Source of the DNA: Lysobacterales bacterium CG_4_10_14_3_um_filter_64_11
GTDB lineage: Bacteria > Pseudomonadota > Gammaproteobacteria > Xanthomonadales > Xanthomonadaceae
Assembly (NCBI GenBank): GCA_002782905.1
Contig: PFJA01000192.1
Coordinates: 4,232-25,543, forward strand
Reading direction: 5' to 3'
DNA length: 21,312 bases
Shown here: in pieces, positions 7,826-16,014 of the stretch
Layout of the letters: the number at the start of each line of letters is the position of its first letter
Position numbering within the stretch: position 1 is the stretch's first letter
Program-made: the position numbers and the translations under genes
The notes under the pieces: generated by a model
The model's input: the letters and a program-made list of their open reading frames with translations, nothing else
The model's database searches: none
Told to the model about the DNA's origin: nothing

Positions 7826-7855
7826 AGCCTACTGGCAATTCCGGTTGCGGGTCAA
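7826..7855 (-). promoter_or_regulatory. Possible sigma70-type promoter for the small-protein/oxygenase operon
   Basis: On the minus strand TTGACC (7855-7850) is followed after 18 bases by TAGGCT (7831-7826), placing a start of transcription near 7818, about 45 bases before the small gene. The match is reasonable at -35 and weak at -10. Confidence 0.35.
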
Positions 7856-7857
7856 CG

Positions 7858-7889
7858 CGCAAGCATCTAAGGTGCGAGGAATGCTTGCG
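7858..7889. promoter_or_regulatory. Inverted repeat in the divergent control region
   Basis: CGCAAGCAT (7858-7866) and ATGCTTGCG (7881-7889) are perfect 9-bp inverted copies separated by 14 bases. The pair lies just upstream of the putative minus-strand -35 element and 11 bases before the plus-strand diguanylate cyclase start. It could be a dimeric regulator site or an RNA hairpin near the cyclase ribosome-binding region. Confidence 0.4.
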
Positions 7890-7900
7890 GCCCGGCCGGA

Positions 7901-10885
7901 ATGACGATGGTGCGAATACTTTGCGGCGTTATTGGCCTGTGCTTTGCGGTGCTCGCGGCAGCGGCGGAAGTGGGCATTTTGCCGGCAAAAACCTGGGATG
8001 TACGCCAGTTGCAGGCGGACGATGTGCATCCGGAGCCACCGTTCTATTCGCTGGCGCAGTCGAAAGACGGCTTGATCTACGCGGGCGACAATGCCGGCTT
8101 GCTGGAGTTCGACGGCCGTCGCTGGCGTCGCCTGCCATTGCCCAGTTACGGTGCGATCACGCTGCTGGGTGCGCCCCGCAGTGGTGGCCTGGTGGTCGGG
8201 GGGCCGGAGTTCCTGCGCTTCTTCCCGCAGATGACGACGCCGTTGCAGGCGCACGACCCGGCGCGCGATATCGCCGGCGGCTTGCTGGGCAGCGGCGAGT
8301 TTTGGGAGTTTGCCGAGGACTCGCGGCAATGGTGCGTGCGCTCCAGCTTCCTGCTGGTTTGCGCCGCCGATGGCAAGTTTCGCGGCTATCACAGCAAGGC
8401 CGGCTTCGGTCGGATGTTTCAAGGCAACGATTCGATCTATGTCAAGGAACTGCACGTCGGGCTGAGCACCGTCACCGGTGATGGCCTCAAACTGATTGCT
8501 GGCGGTGAGGTGTTTGCGCAGATCGACATCAGCACCCTGATCGAGTCCGATGATGGGCGCATCACCGCGATCACCCGCAATCCCGCGGCGCTCTGGGAGT
8601 GGAGCCGCGGCAAACCACCGGCCCGAAACCCGAGCGCCGCGCTGGCAGGTGTGACGTTGCCTATTGGCATCGGACTGCAATCGCTGCCCGGGCGATTGCT
8701 GCTGCCCGAGGAAACTGGCGGTGTGGCAATTGTCGATGCCGATGGTGTGCTGCGCGAGCGCATCGAGCCTGACGATCTGGGCGTTGCGCCTGGCGCGCAG
8801 GCGATGATGTTTGATCGCGAGGGCGGCCTGTGGGTTGCCTGGCGCAGCGCCATTTCGCGGATCGAGTACCCCTCGCGCATTGCCCTGTTTCCGATGCCCG
8901 ACGCGGTTTACGGCGAATCACTGTTTCTGGCCCGAACCGGTTTGGGCGTTACCACCTGGCGTGGTTCGAACGTGTTCGTGCTCGCAGCCAACGGCTCCTC
9001 GGCGCGTTGGACACTGCAGAAGCAAGCGAGCGCCACGCCGGTGATCCTGGGTGTAAGCCGTGCGTTGGGCAGCGATTACCTCACCACGGTGCAGGGCCTG
9101 TGGCCGCTTGGCGGCGGCAATCCGGCGCTGCCGAACGAGCATGTGTTGCAAATCGATGCGGTTGTCGGCCACTCCGGACGCATCTGGGCCGGGCTGCGCA
9201 ACGGCATAGCGCTGTTGCAGCGCACCGCCGAGGGTTGGGTGGAGGTGGCGCGCAAGAAGGTTTCCTTCGATGTGGTGTCGATCCGGCAAAGCGATGCGCG
9301 CAGCCTGTGGTTGGGCTCGCTGGTCGGCCGGGTGGCACGCGTCAGCCTGGCAACGGCCAGCGACCTGCATGATGCCAGCGTGGTGGAGTTTGGCGCGGAG
9401 GCGGGCCTGCCCAAGGGCACCATTGCCATCGAAAGACTCGATGATCGGACCCTGTTTCTGGTCAAGGGTGGCGGCTTTCTGGAGTTTCGCGATGGCCAGT
9501 TTGTACCCAGTGCCATCGTTCCTTCGGCCGAAACCGGCGACATGCTCGACGCCAGGTTCATCGACGCCACGCAACTGTTGGTCGCCGATACCAGCGGTAG
9601 AATACGGTTGCTCAAGCGCGATATCGCTGGCGTGTTTCGGGCACAGCGCAGCGTTTTTGATGACATTACCGCGATCGGCGTCAGTCGCTCGATTCTGGTT
9701 GATCCCGATGGGGTTGTCTGGCTGGCCGCCGACGTGGGTGTGGTCCGCGTGGACCCAAGAATCGAGCTGCCAAGCACTCAGCCGCACCCGGTGTTGATCC
9801 GGGAGGTGTCGAGCGACAAGTTGCCGTTGTATGCCGGTGCCGGCAGCGTGCCCGCAGTGGCGCTTGCGGCAGGGGCCAGCCTGCGCTTTGGCTATGCCCT
9901 GCCGAGCTATCGTGCCGCCGGGATGAATCGCTACCGCTCGCGCCTCCGGCCTGAGCATGGCGACGCCGCCTGGAGCCAATGGAGCCCGGAAACGCAACGC
10001 GATTTCACCAATCTGCCCGCTGGCGTGTTTGTGTTTGAGGTGGAAGCGCGTGATGCCCGTGGCGTCAGCGGCGGTGTCGCGAGCGTACCGATCACGGTGA
10101 TCGCCCCGTGGTATCGACGCCTGTGGGCGTTGCTGGTCTTTGTGCTGCTGGCCGTGACCTTGCTCGGGATCGCGGTGCAGTGGCGGCTGCGCGCCCTGCG
10201 CGCGCGCAGCGCCGAGCTCGAGCGTCTGGTTGCGGCCAAGACCGCAGCACTGCGGATCGCTGCCATCACCGACCCACTGACCGGACTTTACAATCGGCAT
10301 CGTTTCAGCGAGTGGGTGCGCGAACAGGCGCCCATCATCCAGGCCAACGCCGGCGCAGCCAAAGCGCAAGACGCCGCGGATCTGTTCGTTGCTGCGATCG
10401 ATCTGGATCACTTCAAACGGGTCAACGATCAACACGGGCATGGTGCCGGCGATGCCGTGCTCAAGGCGGTTGCCAACCGTCTGATGCGGTTCAAGCGCAA
10501 GGAAGACCTGATCTTCCGGTTTGGCGGTGAAGAGTTCGTCTATCTTGGCATCAACTGCCACCGCGATGACGGCAAGAATTTCGCGCAACAGATCGTTGCC
10601 GAGATCGCCGAGCTCAACGTCGAGCTCGACAGCGGCGTACTCATTCAGCCGACTGCTTCTCTGGGCTGGTCGGTTTACCCGTTGTATCGCGAGCGTCCGG
10701 ATCTGTTCAGTCTCGATTTCGTCATCAGCATCGCCGATCGTGCCCTGTATCTGGCCAAACAGAACGGTCGCAACCAGGCCTGTGGGCATCTGCCCAATCT
10801 GCCGGTCGATGCGATCGATCGTACCCACTCGGATTGGCGCAGCAAGGTGCACAGCCGCCATCCGGATTTTCTCAAGAGAGTGTAG
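7901..10885 (+). CDS. Membrane diguanylate cyclase with beta-propeller and Y_Y_Y sensor
   Basis: A 994-residue one-component signalling protein. It has an N-terminal signal sequence (residues about 1-22) and a long repeat region (about 40-630) with two-component-regulator-propeller blades such as DGLIYAGDNAGLLEFDGRRW, GGLWVAWRSAISRI and GVVWLAADVGVVRVD. A Y_Y_Y-like domain follows (about 650-732), then one transmembrane helix (about 740-762), a short coiled coil and a GGDEF domain. The active-site signature is GGEEF at 875-879, and FVAAIDLDHFKRVNDQHGHGAGD is intact, so cyclic di-GMP synthesis is likely. RKED five residues before GGEEF matches the RxxD inhibitory site, implying product feedback. 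The periplasmic sensor ligand is unknown. ATG 7907 is an alternative start; neither has a strong ribosome-binding site. It is transcribed away from the oxygenase operon and shares its control region. Confidence 0.93.
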   Translation: MTMVRILCGVIGLCFAVLAAAAEVGILPAKTWDVRQLQADDVHPEPPFYSLAQSKDGLIYAGDNAGLLEFDGRRWRRLPLPSYGAITLLGAPRSGGLVVGGPEFLRFFPQMTTPLQAHDPARDIAGGLLGSGEFWEFAEDSRQWCVRSSFLLVCAADGKFRGYHSKAGFGRMFQGNDSIYVKELHVGLSTVTGDGLKLIAGGEVFAQIDISTLIESDDGRITAITRNPAALWEWSRGKPPARNPSAALAGVTLPIGIGLQSLPGRLLLPEETGGVAIVDADGVLRERIEPDDLGVAPGAQAMMFDREGGLWVAWRSAISRIEYPSRIALFPMPDAVYGESLFLARTGLGVTTWRGSNVFVLAANGSSARWTLQKQASATPVILGVSRALGSDYLTTVQGLWPLGGGNPALPNEHVLQIDAVVGHSGRIWAGLRNGIALLQRTAEGWVEVARKKVSFDVVSIRQSDARSLWLGSLVGRVARVSLATASDLHDASVVEFGAEAGLPKGTIAIERLDDRTLFLVKGGGFLEFRDGQFVPSAIVPSAETGDMLDARFIDATQLLVADTSGRIRLLKRDIAGVFRAQRSVFDDITAIGVSRSILVDPDGVVWLAADVGVVRVDPRIELPSTQPHPVLIREVSSDKLPLYAGAGSVPAVALAAGASLRFGYALPSYRAAGMNRYRSRLRPEHGDAAWSQWSPETQRDFTNLPAGVFVFEVEARDARGVSGGVASVPITVIAPWYRRLWALLVFVLLAVTLLGIAVQWRLRALRARSAELERLVAAKTAALRIAAITDPLTGLYNRHRFSEWVREQAPIIQANAGAAKAQDAADLFVAAIDLDHFKRVNDQHGHGAGDAVLKAVANRLMRFKRKEDLIFRFGGEEFVYLGINCHRDDGKNFAQQIVAEIAELNVELDSGVLIQPTASLGWSVYPLYRERPDLFSLDFVISIADRALYLAKQNGRNQACGHLPNLPVDAIDRTHSDWRSKVHSRHPDFLKRV

Positions 10886-10986
10886 TCACACTTGACCATC
10901 TGCGAGGCATTGTTTTCGTGGCTTATGGTGTGCGCCGCATCGATAATCTACCCTGTGCCTGCATCGGTTTGGTGAGGAAGCAACCC

Positions 10987-12486
10987 ATGAGCAATTCGCG
11001 GATCCGGTCGGTGGTGATTGTCGGCGGTGGTACCGCCGGCTGGATGGCGGCAGCCATTCTCGCCAAGGCCATGGGTCAACAACTGAGCATCCGCCTGATC
11101 GAGTCCGAGGAGATCGGCATCGTCGGGGTCGGCGAGGCCACCATTCCGCAGATCCGGCTGGTCAACACGTTTCTTGGTGTTGACGAGAACGCGGTGCTGC
11201 GCGCGTCGCAGGGCACGTTCAAGCTCGGCATCGAGTTCAATGATTGGCGCCGGGTCGGCGATTCGTACCTGCACGCTTTCGGCGAAACCGGGATGCCGCT
11301 CGGGCCGCTGCCGTTTCACCAGTACTGGCTGCGCAGCCAGCAGGCGGGCGGCAATAGCCGCTTGTGGGATTATTCGCTCAATACGGCGGCTGCCGAAGGC
11401 CGACGCTTTGGCCGTATGGACAAGGTGGGCGATACGCCGGTTGGCGGCATCCGCTATGCCTATCATTTCGACGCCGGGCTGTATGGCCAGTTCCTGCGCC
11501 GCTATGCCGAGCAGCGCGGCGTGCGCCGCAGCGAAGGCAAGGTGCTGGACGTGCAATTGCGCGCTGCCGACGGTTTTATCGAGTCGGTGCAGATGGCCAG
11601 TGGCGAGCGCATCGAAGGCGATCTGTTTCTGGATTGCTCGGGCTTTCGCGCGCTGTTGATCGAGGGCGCGTTGAAGGCGGGGTTTGACGACTGGAGCGGT
11701 TGGCTGCCGTGCAATCGTGCGGTCACCGTGCCCAGCGTCCGCGCCGAACCGATGCGCCCGTTCACGCAATCCAATGCCCGCCCCGCCGGATGGCAATGGC
11801 GCATTCCGTTGCAACACCGTACCGGCAACGGGCATGTGTATTGCAGCGAGTTCATGAGCGAAGACGAGGCCAGTGCGCTGCTGCTCGCCAATCTCGAGGG
11901 CGAGGCATTGGGCGAGCCGCGTGCGCTGCGCTTCACCAGCGGCATCCGCAACAAGGTATGGCATCGCAATTGCGTGGCGCTGGGGCTGGCCAGCGGTTTT
12001 GTCGAACCGCTGGAATCGACCGCGATTCATCTGGTGCAGTCGTGTATCAATCGATTGCTGACGCTGTTTCCGGATCGGCATTGCAGCGTGGCGTTGAGCG
12101 ATGAGTTCAACCGCCAGACCCGTTACGAATATGAAAGCGTACGCGATTTTCTGGTGCTGCATTATAAGGCCACCGAGCGCGACGATACGCCGTTCTGGCG
12201 CCATTGCGCGCGTTTGCAATTGCCCGAGCGCGCGGCGCGCAAGGTTGCCTTGTTCCGCGCCAGTGGCCAGATCGTGCGCGAGAACGAAGAGTTGTTCACC
12301 GAAGGCAGTTGGTTGCAGGTGATGTTGGGGCAGGGCATCGTGCCGGCGCGCTATCACCCGTCGGCCGATGCCATCAGCGCCGAACAACTCGATGGGTTTT
12401 TGCACGGCATCCGCGGCACGGTGGCGCAGGCGGCGGCAACGCTGCCCGGCCATGGCGAGTACGTTGCCGGCCAGTGCCGGGCGTGA
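10987..12486 (+). CDS. Flavin-dependent tryptophan-halogenase family protein
   Basis: A 499-residue flavoprotein of the tryptophan halogenase family, which use FADH2, oxygen and halide to halogenate an electron-rich substrate. Seen are the FAD-binding VVIVGGGTAGWMAAA at the N-terminus and GVGEATIP. Lys79 in GTFKLGIEFNDW is placed like the catalytic Lys79 of PrnA. The halogenase WxWxIP motif is W269-P274 (WQWRIP). GFVEPLESTAIH carries Glu343-Ser344, matching the PrnA catalytic Glu and adjacent Ser. The ATG at 10987 follows GAGGAAG; the longer frame back to 10834 overlaps the cyclase gene and precedes the FAD motif with unrelated residues. No flavin reductase or natural-product genes are nearby. 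Homologues often sit close to TonB-dependent receptors in Xanthomonas and Caulobacter relatives, and one lies 5.9 kb upstream here. Family firm; substrate unknown. Confidence 0.93.
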   Translation: MSNSRIRSVVIVGGGTAGWMAAAILAKAMGQQLSIRLIESEEIGIVGVGEATIPQIRLVNTFLGVDENAVLRASQGTFKLGIEFNDWRRVGDSYLHAFGETGMPLGPLPFHQYWLRSQQAGGNSRLWDYSLNTAAAEGRRFGRMDKVGDTPVGGIRYAYHFDAGLYGQFLRRYAEQRGVRRSEGKVLDVQLRAADGFIESVQMASGERIEGDLFLDCSGFRALLIEGALKAGFDDWSGWLPCNRAVTVPSVRAEPMRPFTQSNARPAGWQWRIPLQHRTGNGHVYCSEFMSEDEASALLLANLEGEALGEPRALRFTSGIRNKVWHRNCVALGLASGFVEPLESTAIHLVQSCINRLLTLFPDRHCSVALSDEFNRQTRYEYESVRDFLVLHYKATERDDTPFWRHCARLQLPERAARKVALFRASGQIVRENEELFTEGSWLQVMLGQGIVPARYHPSADAISAEQLDGFLHGIRGTVAQAAATLPGHGEYVAGQCRA

Positions 12487-12572
12487 TGGTCATCGCCACG
12501 TGGTGGTGCGCACGTCCCGGTATCCTGAATTGACGTGATGATCGCTGCGTTGTTGGTGTGTGTTCCGCAATC

Positions 12573-12657
12573 CCGGGTTTCGGCCTGCGGCCTCAACCCG
12601 GGCTACACGGCCTCGTCACACTCGTAGCCCGGGTTGAGGCCGCAGGCCGAAACCCGG
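12573..12657. repeat. Inverted pair of GTAG-ended REP-like elements
   Basis: Two perfect 34-bp inverted copies (12573-12606 and 12624-12657) are separated by 17 bases. Each arm is itself an imperfect palindrome with core GGCC-TGC-GGCC and CCGGGTT/AACCCGG outer stems, and each ends in GTAG on the inner side. This matches the layout of paired REP sequences, particularly the GTAG class described in Stenotrophomonas (SMAG). It fills most of the gap between the halogenase and amidase genes, which converge, and could also act as a bidirectional RNA hairpin. No transposase of the REP-associated type is in the window. Confidence 0.85.
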
Positions 12658-12670
12658 AAACGTCGCCGAA

Positions 12671-13258
12671 TCATTCGGTCGGTAAATAACGCGCGATGCC
12701 GCTGCCGTTGATCACGGCAGGCCACGGAAACAGCGGGCCGGGGTCGCGTTTTCGGTAGACCAGAACGCCGGGGTCATCGCTGGCCGGTACCTGTTCGCGA
12801 TCGAGGTCTTGATGGCCGGCGATGGCGCGCAGTGACGGGATCTGTGCGTGCAGCGTGCGCAACAGGGCAATCAAGGCGGTGATTTGCGCTGCGCGGTACG
12901 GCTCGGTCAGGGTCTGGTGGCGCGAATCGAGCCAGTCCGGGTAGCGGCCGGCATTGACCAGCTCGATGCCGATGCTGCGCTCATTGTAGCCGCGGGTGTG
13001 ATGGGTGCTGCGCTCGGGCGCGATGAAACGCAGCACGCGGCCATCGCGCTCGATGTAATAGTGGCCACTGTTGCCGGTACCCGATGGGTACAGCACACGC
13101 TCACCGTATTCGCGGGCGGTGGCGAGATCGGGCAACTCGGTGCAGTGGATCACCACCAGATCGATCGCGCTCAATGGGCGCTGCTTCAGCCGCTGTTCCC
13201 ACGGCAATGGCCACGGCTCGATCAGTGGATTACCGTTCGCTGGCAGATCAATGGGCAT
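12671..13258 (-). CDS. N-acetylmuramoyl-L-alanine amidase (AmpD/AmiD-like, amidase_2)
   Basis: A 195-residue zinc amidase that cleaves the bond between N-acetylmuramic acid and the stem peptide, probably in cell-wall turnover. His38 (VVIHCTE), His149 (GHQDLD) and Asp172 (KRDPGPLFPW) match the zinc ligands of AmpD and AmiD; GHYYIERDGRV and HHTRGYNERSIGIELVN are further family motifs. His149 and Asp172 are 23 residues apart, versus about 10 in AmpD, owing to an insertion containing VPASDDPG. No signal peptide or lipobox is visible at the chosen start, suggesting a cytoplasmic enzyme. The frame stays open upstream to 13534, but that part is antisense to the hydrolase gene and lacks family similarity; ATG 13258 has only a weak ribosome-binding site. 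It is divergent from the hydrolase gene. Confidence 0.9.
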   Translation of the reverse strand: MPIDLPANGNPLIEPWPLPWEQRLKQRPLSAIDLVVIHCTELPDLATAREYGERVLYPSGTGNSGHYYIERDGRVLRFIAPERSTHHTRGYNERSIGIELVNAGRYPDWLDSRHQTLTEPYRAAQITALIALLRTLHAQIPSLRAIAGHQDLDREQVPASDDPGVLVYRKRDPGPLFPWPAVINGSGIARYLPTE

Positions 13259-13321
13259 GGCGCGGATGCTACCATTTGCGGCTACTTGCCCGCGCCCATC
13301 AACTGGCAGAAGCCGCATCGC

Positions 13322-13849
13322 ATGAAACCACACATCATCCTCTCCCACGGTCTGAACTCGTCGCCGGCGGCGACCAAGGTCAGCGCGCTGGCCGCAGTGG
13401 CCGAGCAATTGGGCTTCAGCCACGAGCGCCCGGATTATTCCGATATCGACGCCGCGGGCCAGGTGCCGGACGTTGATCTGCGCGCAATCGATCGCCGCAT
13501 CGACCGCCTGCATGAACGCGCTCGCAACGCGCACAGACCGCTACTGTTGGTCGGTTCGAGCATGGGCGCGTTTATTTCCGGCTTTGTTTCATTGCAAGTA
13601 CCGGTGCAGGGCTTGTTCCTGATGGCGCCACCGATCCGGATCGAGGGGTATGCGCGCGCGTTCGATGCCGCGCCGGTACCGACGCTGGTGGTTCACGGCT
13701 GGCACGATGAATTGATTCCGGCCGACGAAGTGGTGACTTGGGCGCACGCACGCGCTGCCGAGTTGCGGCTGGTCGATGACGGCCACCGGCTTGACGCGCA
13801 TGTGGATTATGTGGCGCAGGCATTCGCGCAATTCTTGCGTGCGCTATGA
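13322..13849 (+). CDS. Small alpha/beta-hydrolase fold protein
   Basis: A 175-residue alpha/beta hydrolase close to the minimal fold. It opens with IILSHGLNSSP, which provides the oxyanion-hole region. The nucleophile elbow is GSSMG with Ser80, the acid is likely Asp129 (HGWHDELIP) and the base His155 (DDGHRLD), so a complete catalytic triad is present. It resembles the YqiA/UPF0227-like and short esterase groups, with no evident signal peptide. The natural substrate is unknown. Its stop overlaps the rlmKL start (ATGA), so the two are co-translated. ATG 13322 is used because the HG motif follows immediately; the earlier open frame is antisense to the amidase gene. Confidence 0.88.
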   Translation: MKPHIILSHGLNSSPAATKVSALAAVAEQLGFSHERPDYSDIDAAGQVPDVDLRAIDRRIDRLHERARNAHRPLLLVGSSMGAFISGFVSLQVPVQGLFLMAPPIRIEGYARAFDAAPVPTLVVHGWHDELIPADEVVTWAHARAAELRLVDDGHRLDAHVDYVAQAFAQFLRAL

Positions 13850-15993
13850 AGATTTTTGTGCCCTGCGCCAAGGGACTGGAGTATCTGCTGGTCGATGAGT
13901 TGCTGGCGCTCGGTGCCAGCCACGCAACGGCGGCGGTGGCCGGGGCCAATGCCGAGGGCGATGAAAATCTGCCTTACGCGGTGGCGATGTTCTCGCGCCT
14001 GGCCAGCCGTGCGCTGTGGCCGCTGGCGGCGTTCGACTGTGCCGACGAGCAGGCGCTGTACGACGGTGCGATCGAGGTGGACTGGGGCGATCATCTGCAC
14101 GCGGAGGGCACGCTGGTGGTCGATGCCAATGTCTCGGGCACCGGCATCACCCATGCCCGGTTTGCGGCACAGCGGGTCAAGGATGCGGTGGTCGATCAAT
14201 TCCGTGCCCGCAGCGGCACCCGGCCATCGGTGGATAGCGATAATCCGGACCTGCGCATCAATCTGTCGGTGCGCAAGGGCAAGGCGGTGCTGTCGGTCGA
14301 TCTCGGCGGCGGCAGCCTGCATCGGCGCGGCTGGCGGCAGGCGCAGGGCGAGGCGCCGCTGAAAGAAACGCTGGCGGCGGCGGTATTGCTGCGCGGCGGC
14401 TGGCCGCAGATTGCTGCCGAGGGCGGCAGCTTGCTCGATCCGATGTGCGGCTCGGGCACCTTGCTGATTGAAGGCGCGTTGCTGGCGCTGGATCGCGCCC
14501 CCGGCCTGGAGCGCTATGGTGAGTTGCTGCCGACGCGCTGGCTGGCGCTGGATGCTGCACGCTGGGCGCGTACGGTGGCTTGCGCGCGTGAGCGTGCCGC
14601 CGCCGGCGCGCTGCGGGGGTTGCCGCTGTTGCATGGCAGCGATATCGATCCAATCGCGATCCGCGCGGCCAACGCCAATGCCGAGCGTGCTGGCGTTGCC
14701 GCGTATCTGACGTTTGCCTGCCGCGAACTGGCCGAACTGGAGCCATTGCGCGAGCCGCGCGGCCTGGTGGTGTGCAACCCGCCTTATGACTTCAGGCTGG
14801 CTGCCGACCCCGAGTTGTATCGCCGGCTCGGCGACACCCTGGTGCGGATCGTGCCGGACTGGCGTGCCGCATTGTTGTGCGGCAGTGCCGATCTGGCCCA
14901 TGCCACCGGCCTGCGCGCCGGCAAGCGTTACGTGCTGTTCAATGGCGCGCTCGAATGCAGCCTGATCGTGTGCGACCCGATTGCCCGCCCACGCGTCGGC
15001 GCAAGTGCCGATGGCGCGCCAGCACTGAGCGAAGGCGCCACCATGGTGGCCAATCGCCTGCGCAAGAATCTGCGCAGTTGCAAGCGCTGGCGCGAGCGCG
15101 AAGCGGTGAGTTGTTATCGCGTCTACGACGCCGACCTGCCCGAATACGCGGCGGCGATCGATGTCTATTGCGAGGCCGAAGGCGAGGCGCGTACCTTTTT
15201 GCACATTCAGGAATACGCCGCGCCAAAAACCATTCCCGAAGCGGATGCAAGGCGCCGTTTTGGCGATTTGGTGCGTGCTGCCGGTGCAGTATTTGCGCTG
15301 CCGGCGGAGCAGATTGCGATCAAGACCCGGGTGCGCGGCAAGGGCGGCAGCACCTATGGCCGGCACGATCAGCGCAACGAATCGATGCTGGTGCGCGAGG
15401 GCAAGGCGCTGCTGCGCGTCAATCTGTTCGATTATCTCGACACCGGCCTGTTTCTCGATCATCGGCCGATGCGCATGCGCCTTGCTGCCGAGGCCAGCGG
15501 GCAACGTTTTCTCAACCTGTTTGCCTATACCGGCGCCGCTACCGTACACGCGGCGCTGGGCGGTGCCAGCGATACCACCACGGTCGATCTGTCCGCCACC
15601 TATCTGCGCTGGGCGTCGGAAAATCTCGCCCGCAACGGCTGCACCGGCCCCAGCCATCGTTTGCAACAGGCCGATGTAATGGCGTGGCTGGCTGCCGATC
15701 GCGGCCAGTACGGGCTGATTTTCTGCGATCCGCCGACATTTTCCAATTCCGCGCGGACCGAGGATTTTGACATTCAACTCAGCCATGTTGCGCTGCTGCG
15801 CCTGGCCATTGCGCGGCTAAGCGCGGGCGGCAGCCTGTACTTTTCCAACAACTTCCGCCGCTTTCGGCTCGATCACGCCGCGCTTGCCGAGTTTGCCGAT
15901 GTGCAGGACATCAGCGAGCACAGCATTGATCCGGACTTTGCGCGCAACCCGCGCATTCATCGCTGCTGGCGGTTGCGCCATCACGGCGAGTGA
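13846..15993 (+). CDS. rlmKL: Bifunctional 23S rRNA guanine methyltransferase RlmKL
   Basis: A 715-residue fusion of two methyltransferases acting on the large ribosomal subunit RNA: N2-methylation of G2445 (RlmL part) and N7-methylation of G2069 (RlmK part), E. coli numbering. The N-terminal region (about 45-155) is a THUMP RNA-binding domain. The first Rossmann domain has LLDPMCGSGTLLIEGAL and catalytic NPPY at 311-314. The second has KTRVRGKGG, FLNLFAYTGAATVHAA and DPPTF at 628-632. Length is close to the E. coli protein (702 residues). It is translationally coupled to the upstream hydrolase gene and converges on suhB with a 21-base gap. Expected to be housekeeping and cytosolic. Confidence 0.96.
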   Translation: MKIFVPCAKGLEYLLVDELLALGASHATAAVAGANAEGDENLPYAVAMFSRLASRALWPLAAFDCADEQALYDGAIEVDWGDHLHAEGTLVVDANVSGTGITHARFAAQRVKDAVVDQFRARSGTRPSVDSDNPDLRINLSVRKGKAVLSVDLGGGSLHRRGWRQAQGEAPLKETLAAAVLLRGGWPQIAAEGGSLLDPMCGSGTLLIEGALLALDRAPGLERYGELLPTRWLALDAARWARTVACARERAAAGALRGLPLLHGSDIDPIAIRAANANAERAGVAAYLTFACRELAELEPLREPRGLVVCNPPYDFRLAADPELYRRLGDTLVRIVPDWRAALLCGSADLAHATGLRAGKRYVLFNGALECSLIVCDPIARPRVGASADGAPALSEGATMVANRLRKNLRSCKRWREREAVSCYRVYDADLPEYAAAIDVYCEAEGEARTFLHIQEYAAPKTIPEADARRRFGDLVRAAGAVFALPAEQIAIKTRVRGKGGSTYGRHDQRNESMLVREGKALLRVNLFDYLDTGLFLDHRPMRMRLAAEASGQRFLNLFAYTGAATVHAALGGASDTTTVDLSATYLRWASENLARNGCTGPSHRLQQADVMAWLAADRGQYGLIFCDPPTFSNSARTEDFDIQLSHVALLRLAIARLSAGGSLYFSNNFRRFRLDHAALAEFADVQDISEHSIDPDFARNPRIHRCWRLRHHGE

Positions 15994-16014
15994 GCGGTTG
16001 GATCGGCGCCGGCC

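Noticed and set aside
7881..7904. Seven-codon upstream frame ending at the cyclase start (possible leader peptide)
   Set aside because: AGGA touches its ATG, too close for initiation, and the peptide has no regulatory codon bias. It is probably chance.
8918..10861. 647-codon open frame on the minus strand across the diguanylate cyclase gene
   Set aside because: It is antisense to the propeller and GGDEF coding sequence, with no motif and no ribosome-binding site.
13807..15786. 659-codon open frame on the minus strand across rlmKL
   Set aside because: It is the antisense shadow of a clearly conserved methyltransferase gene and has no recognisable protein motif.
15994..16014. Possible bidirectional terminator between rlmKL and suhB
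   Set aside because: Only the short GGCGCC palindrome is present and there is no adequate stem or T-run on either side.
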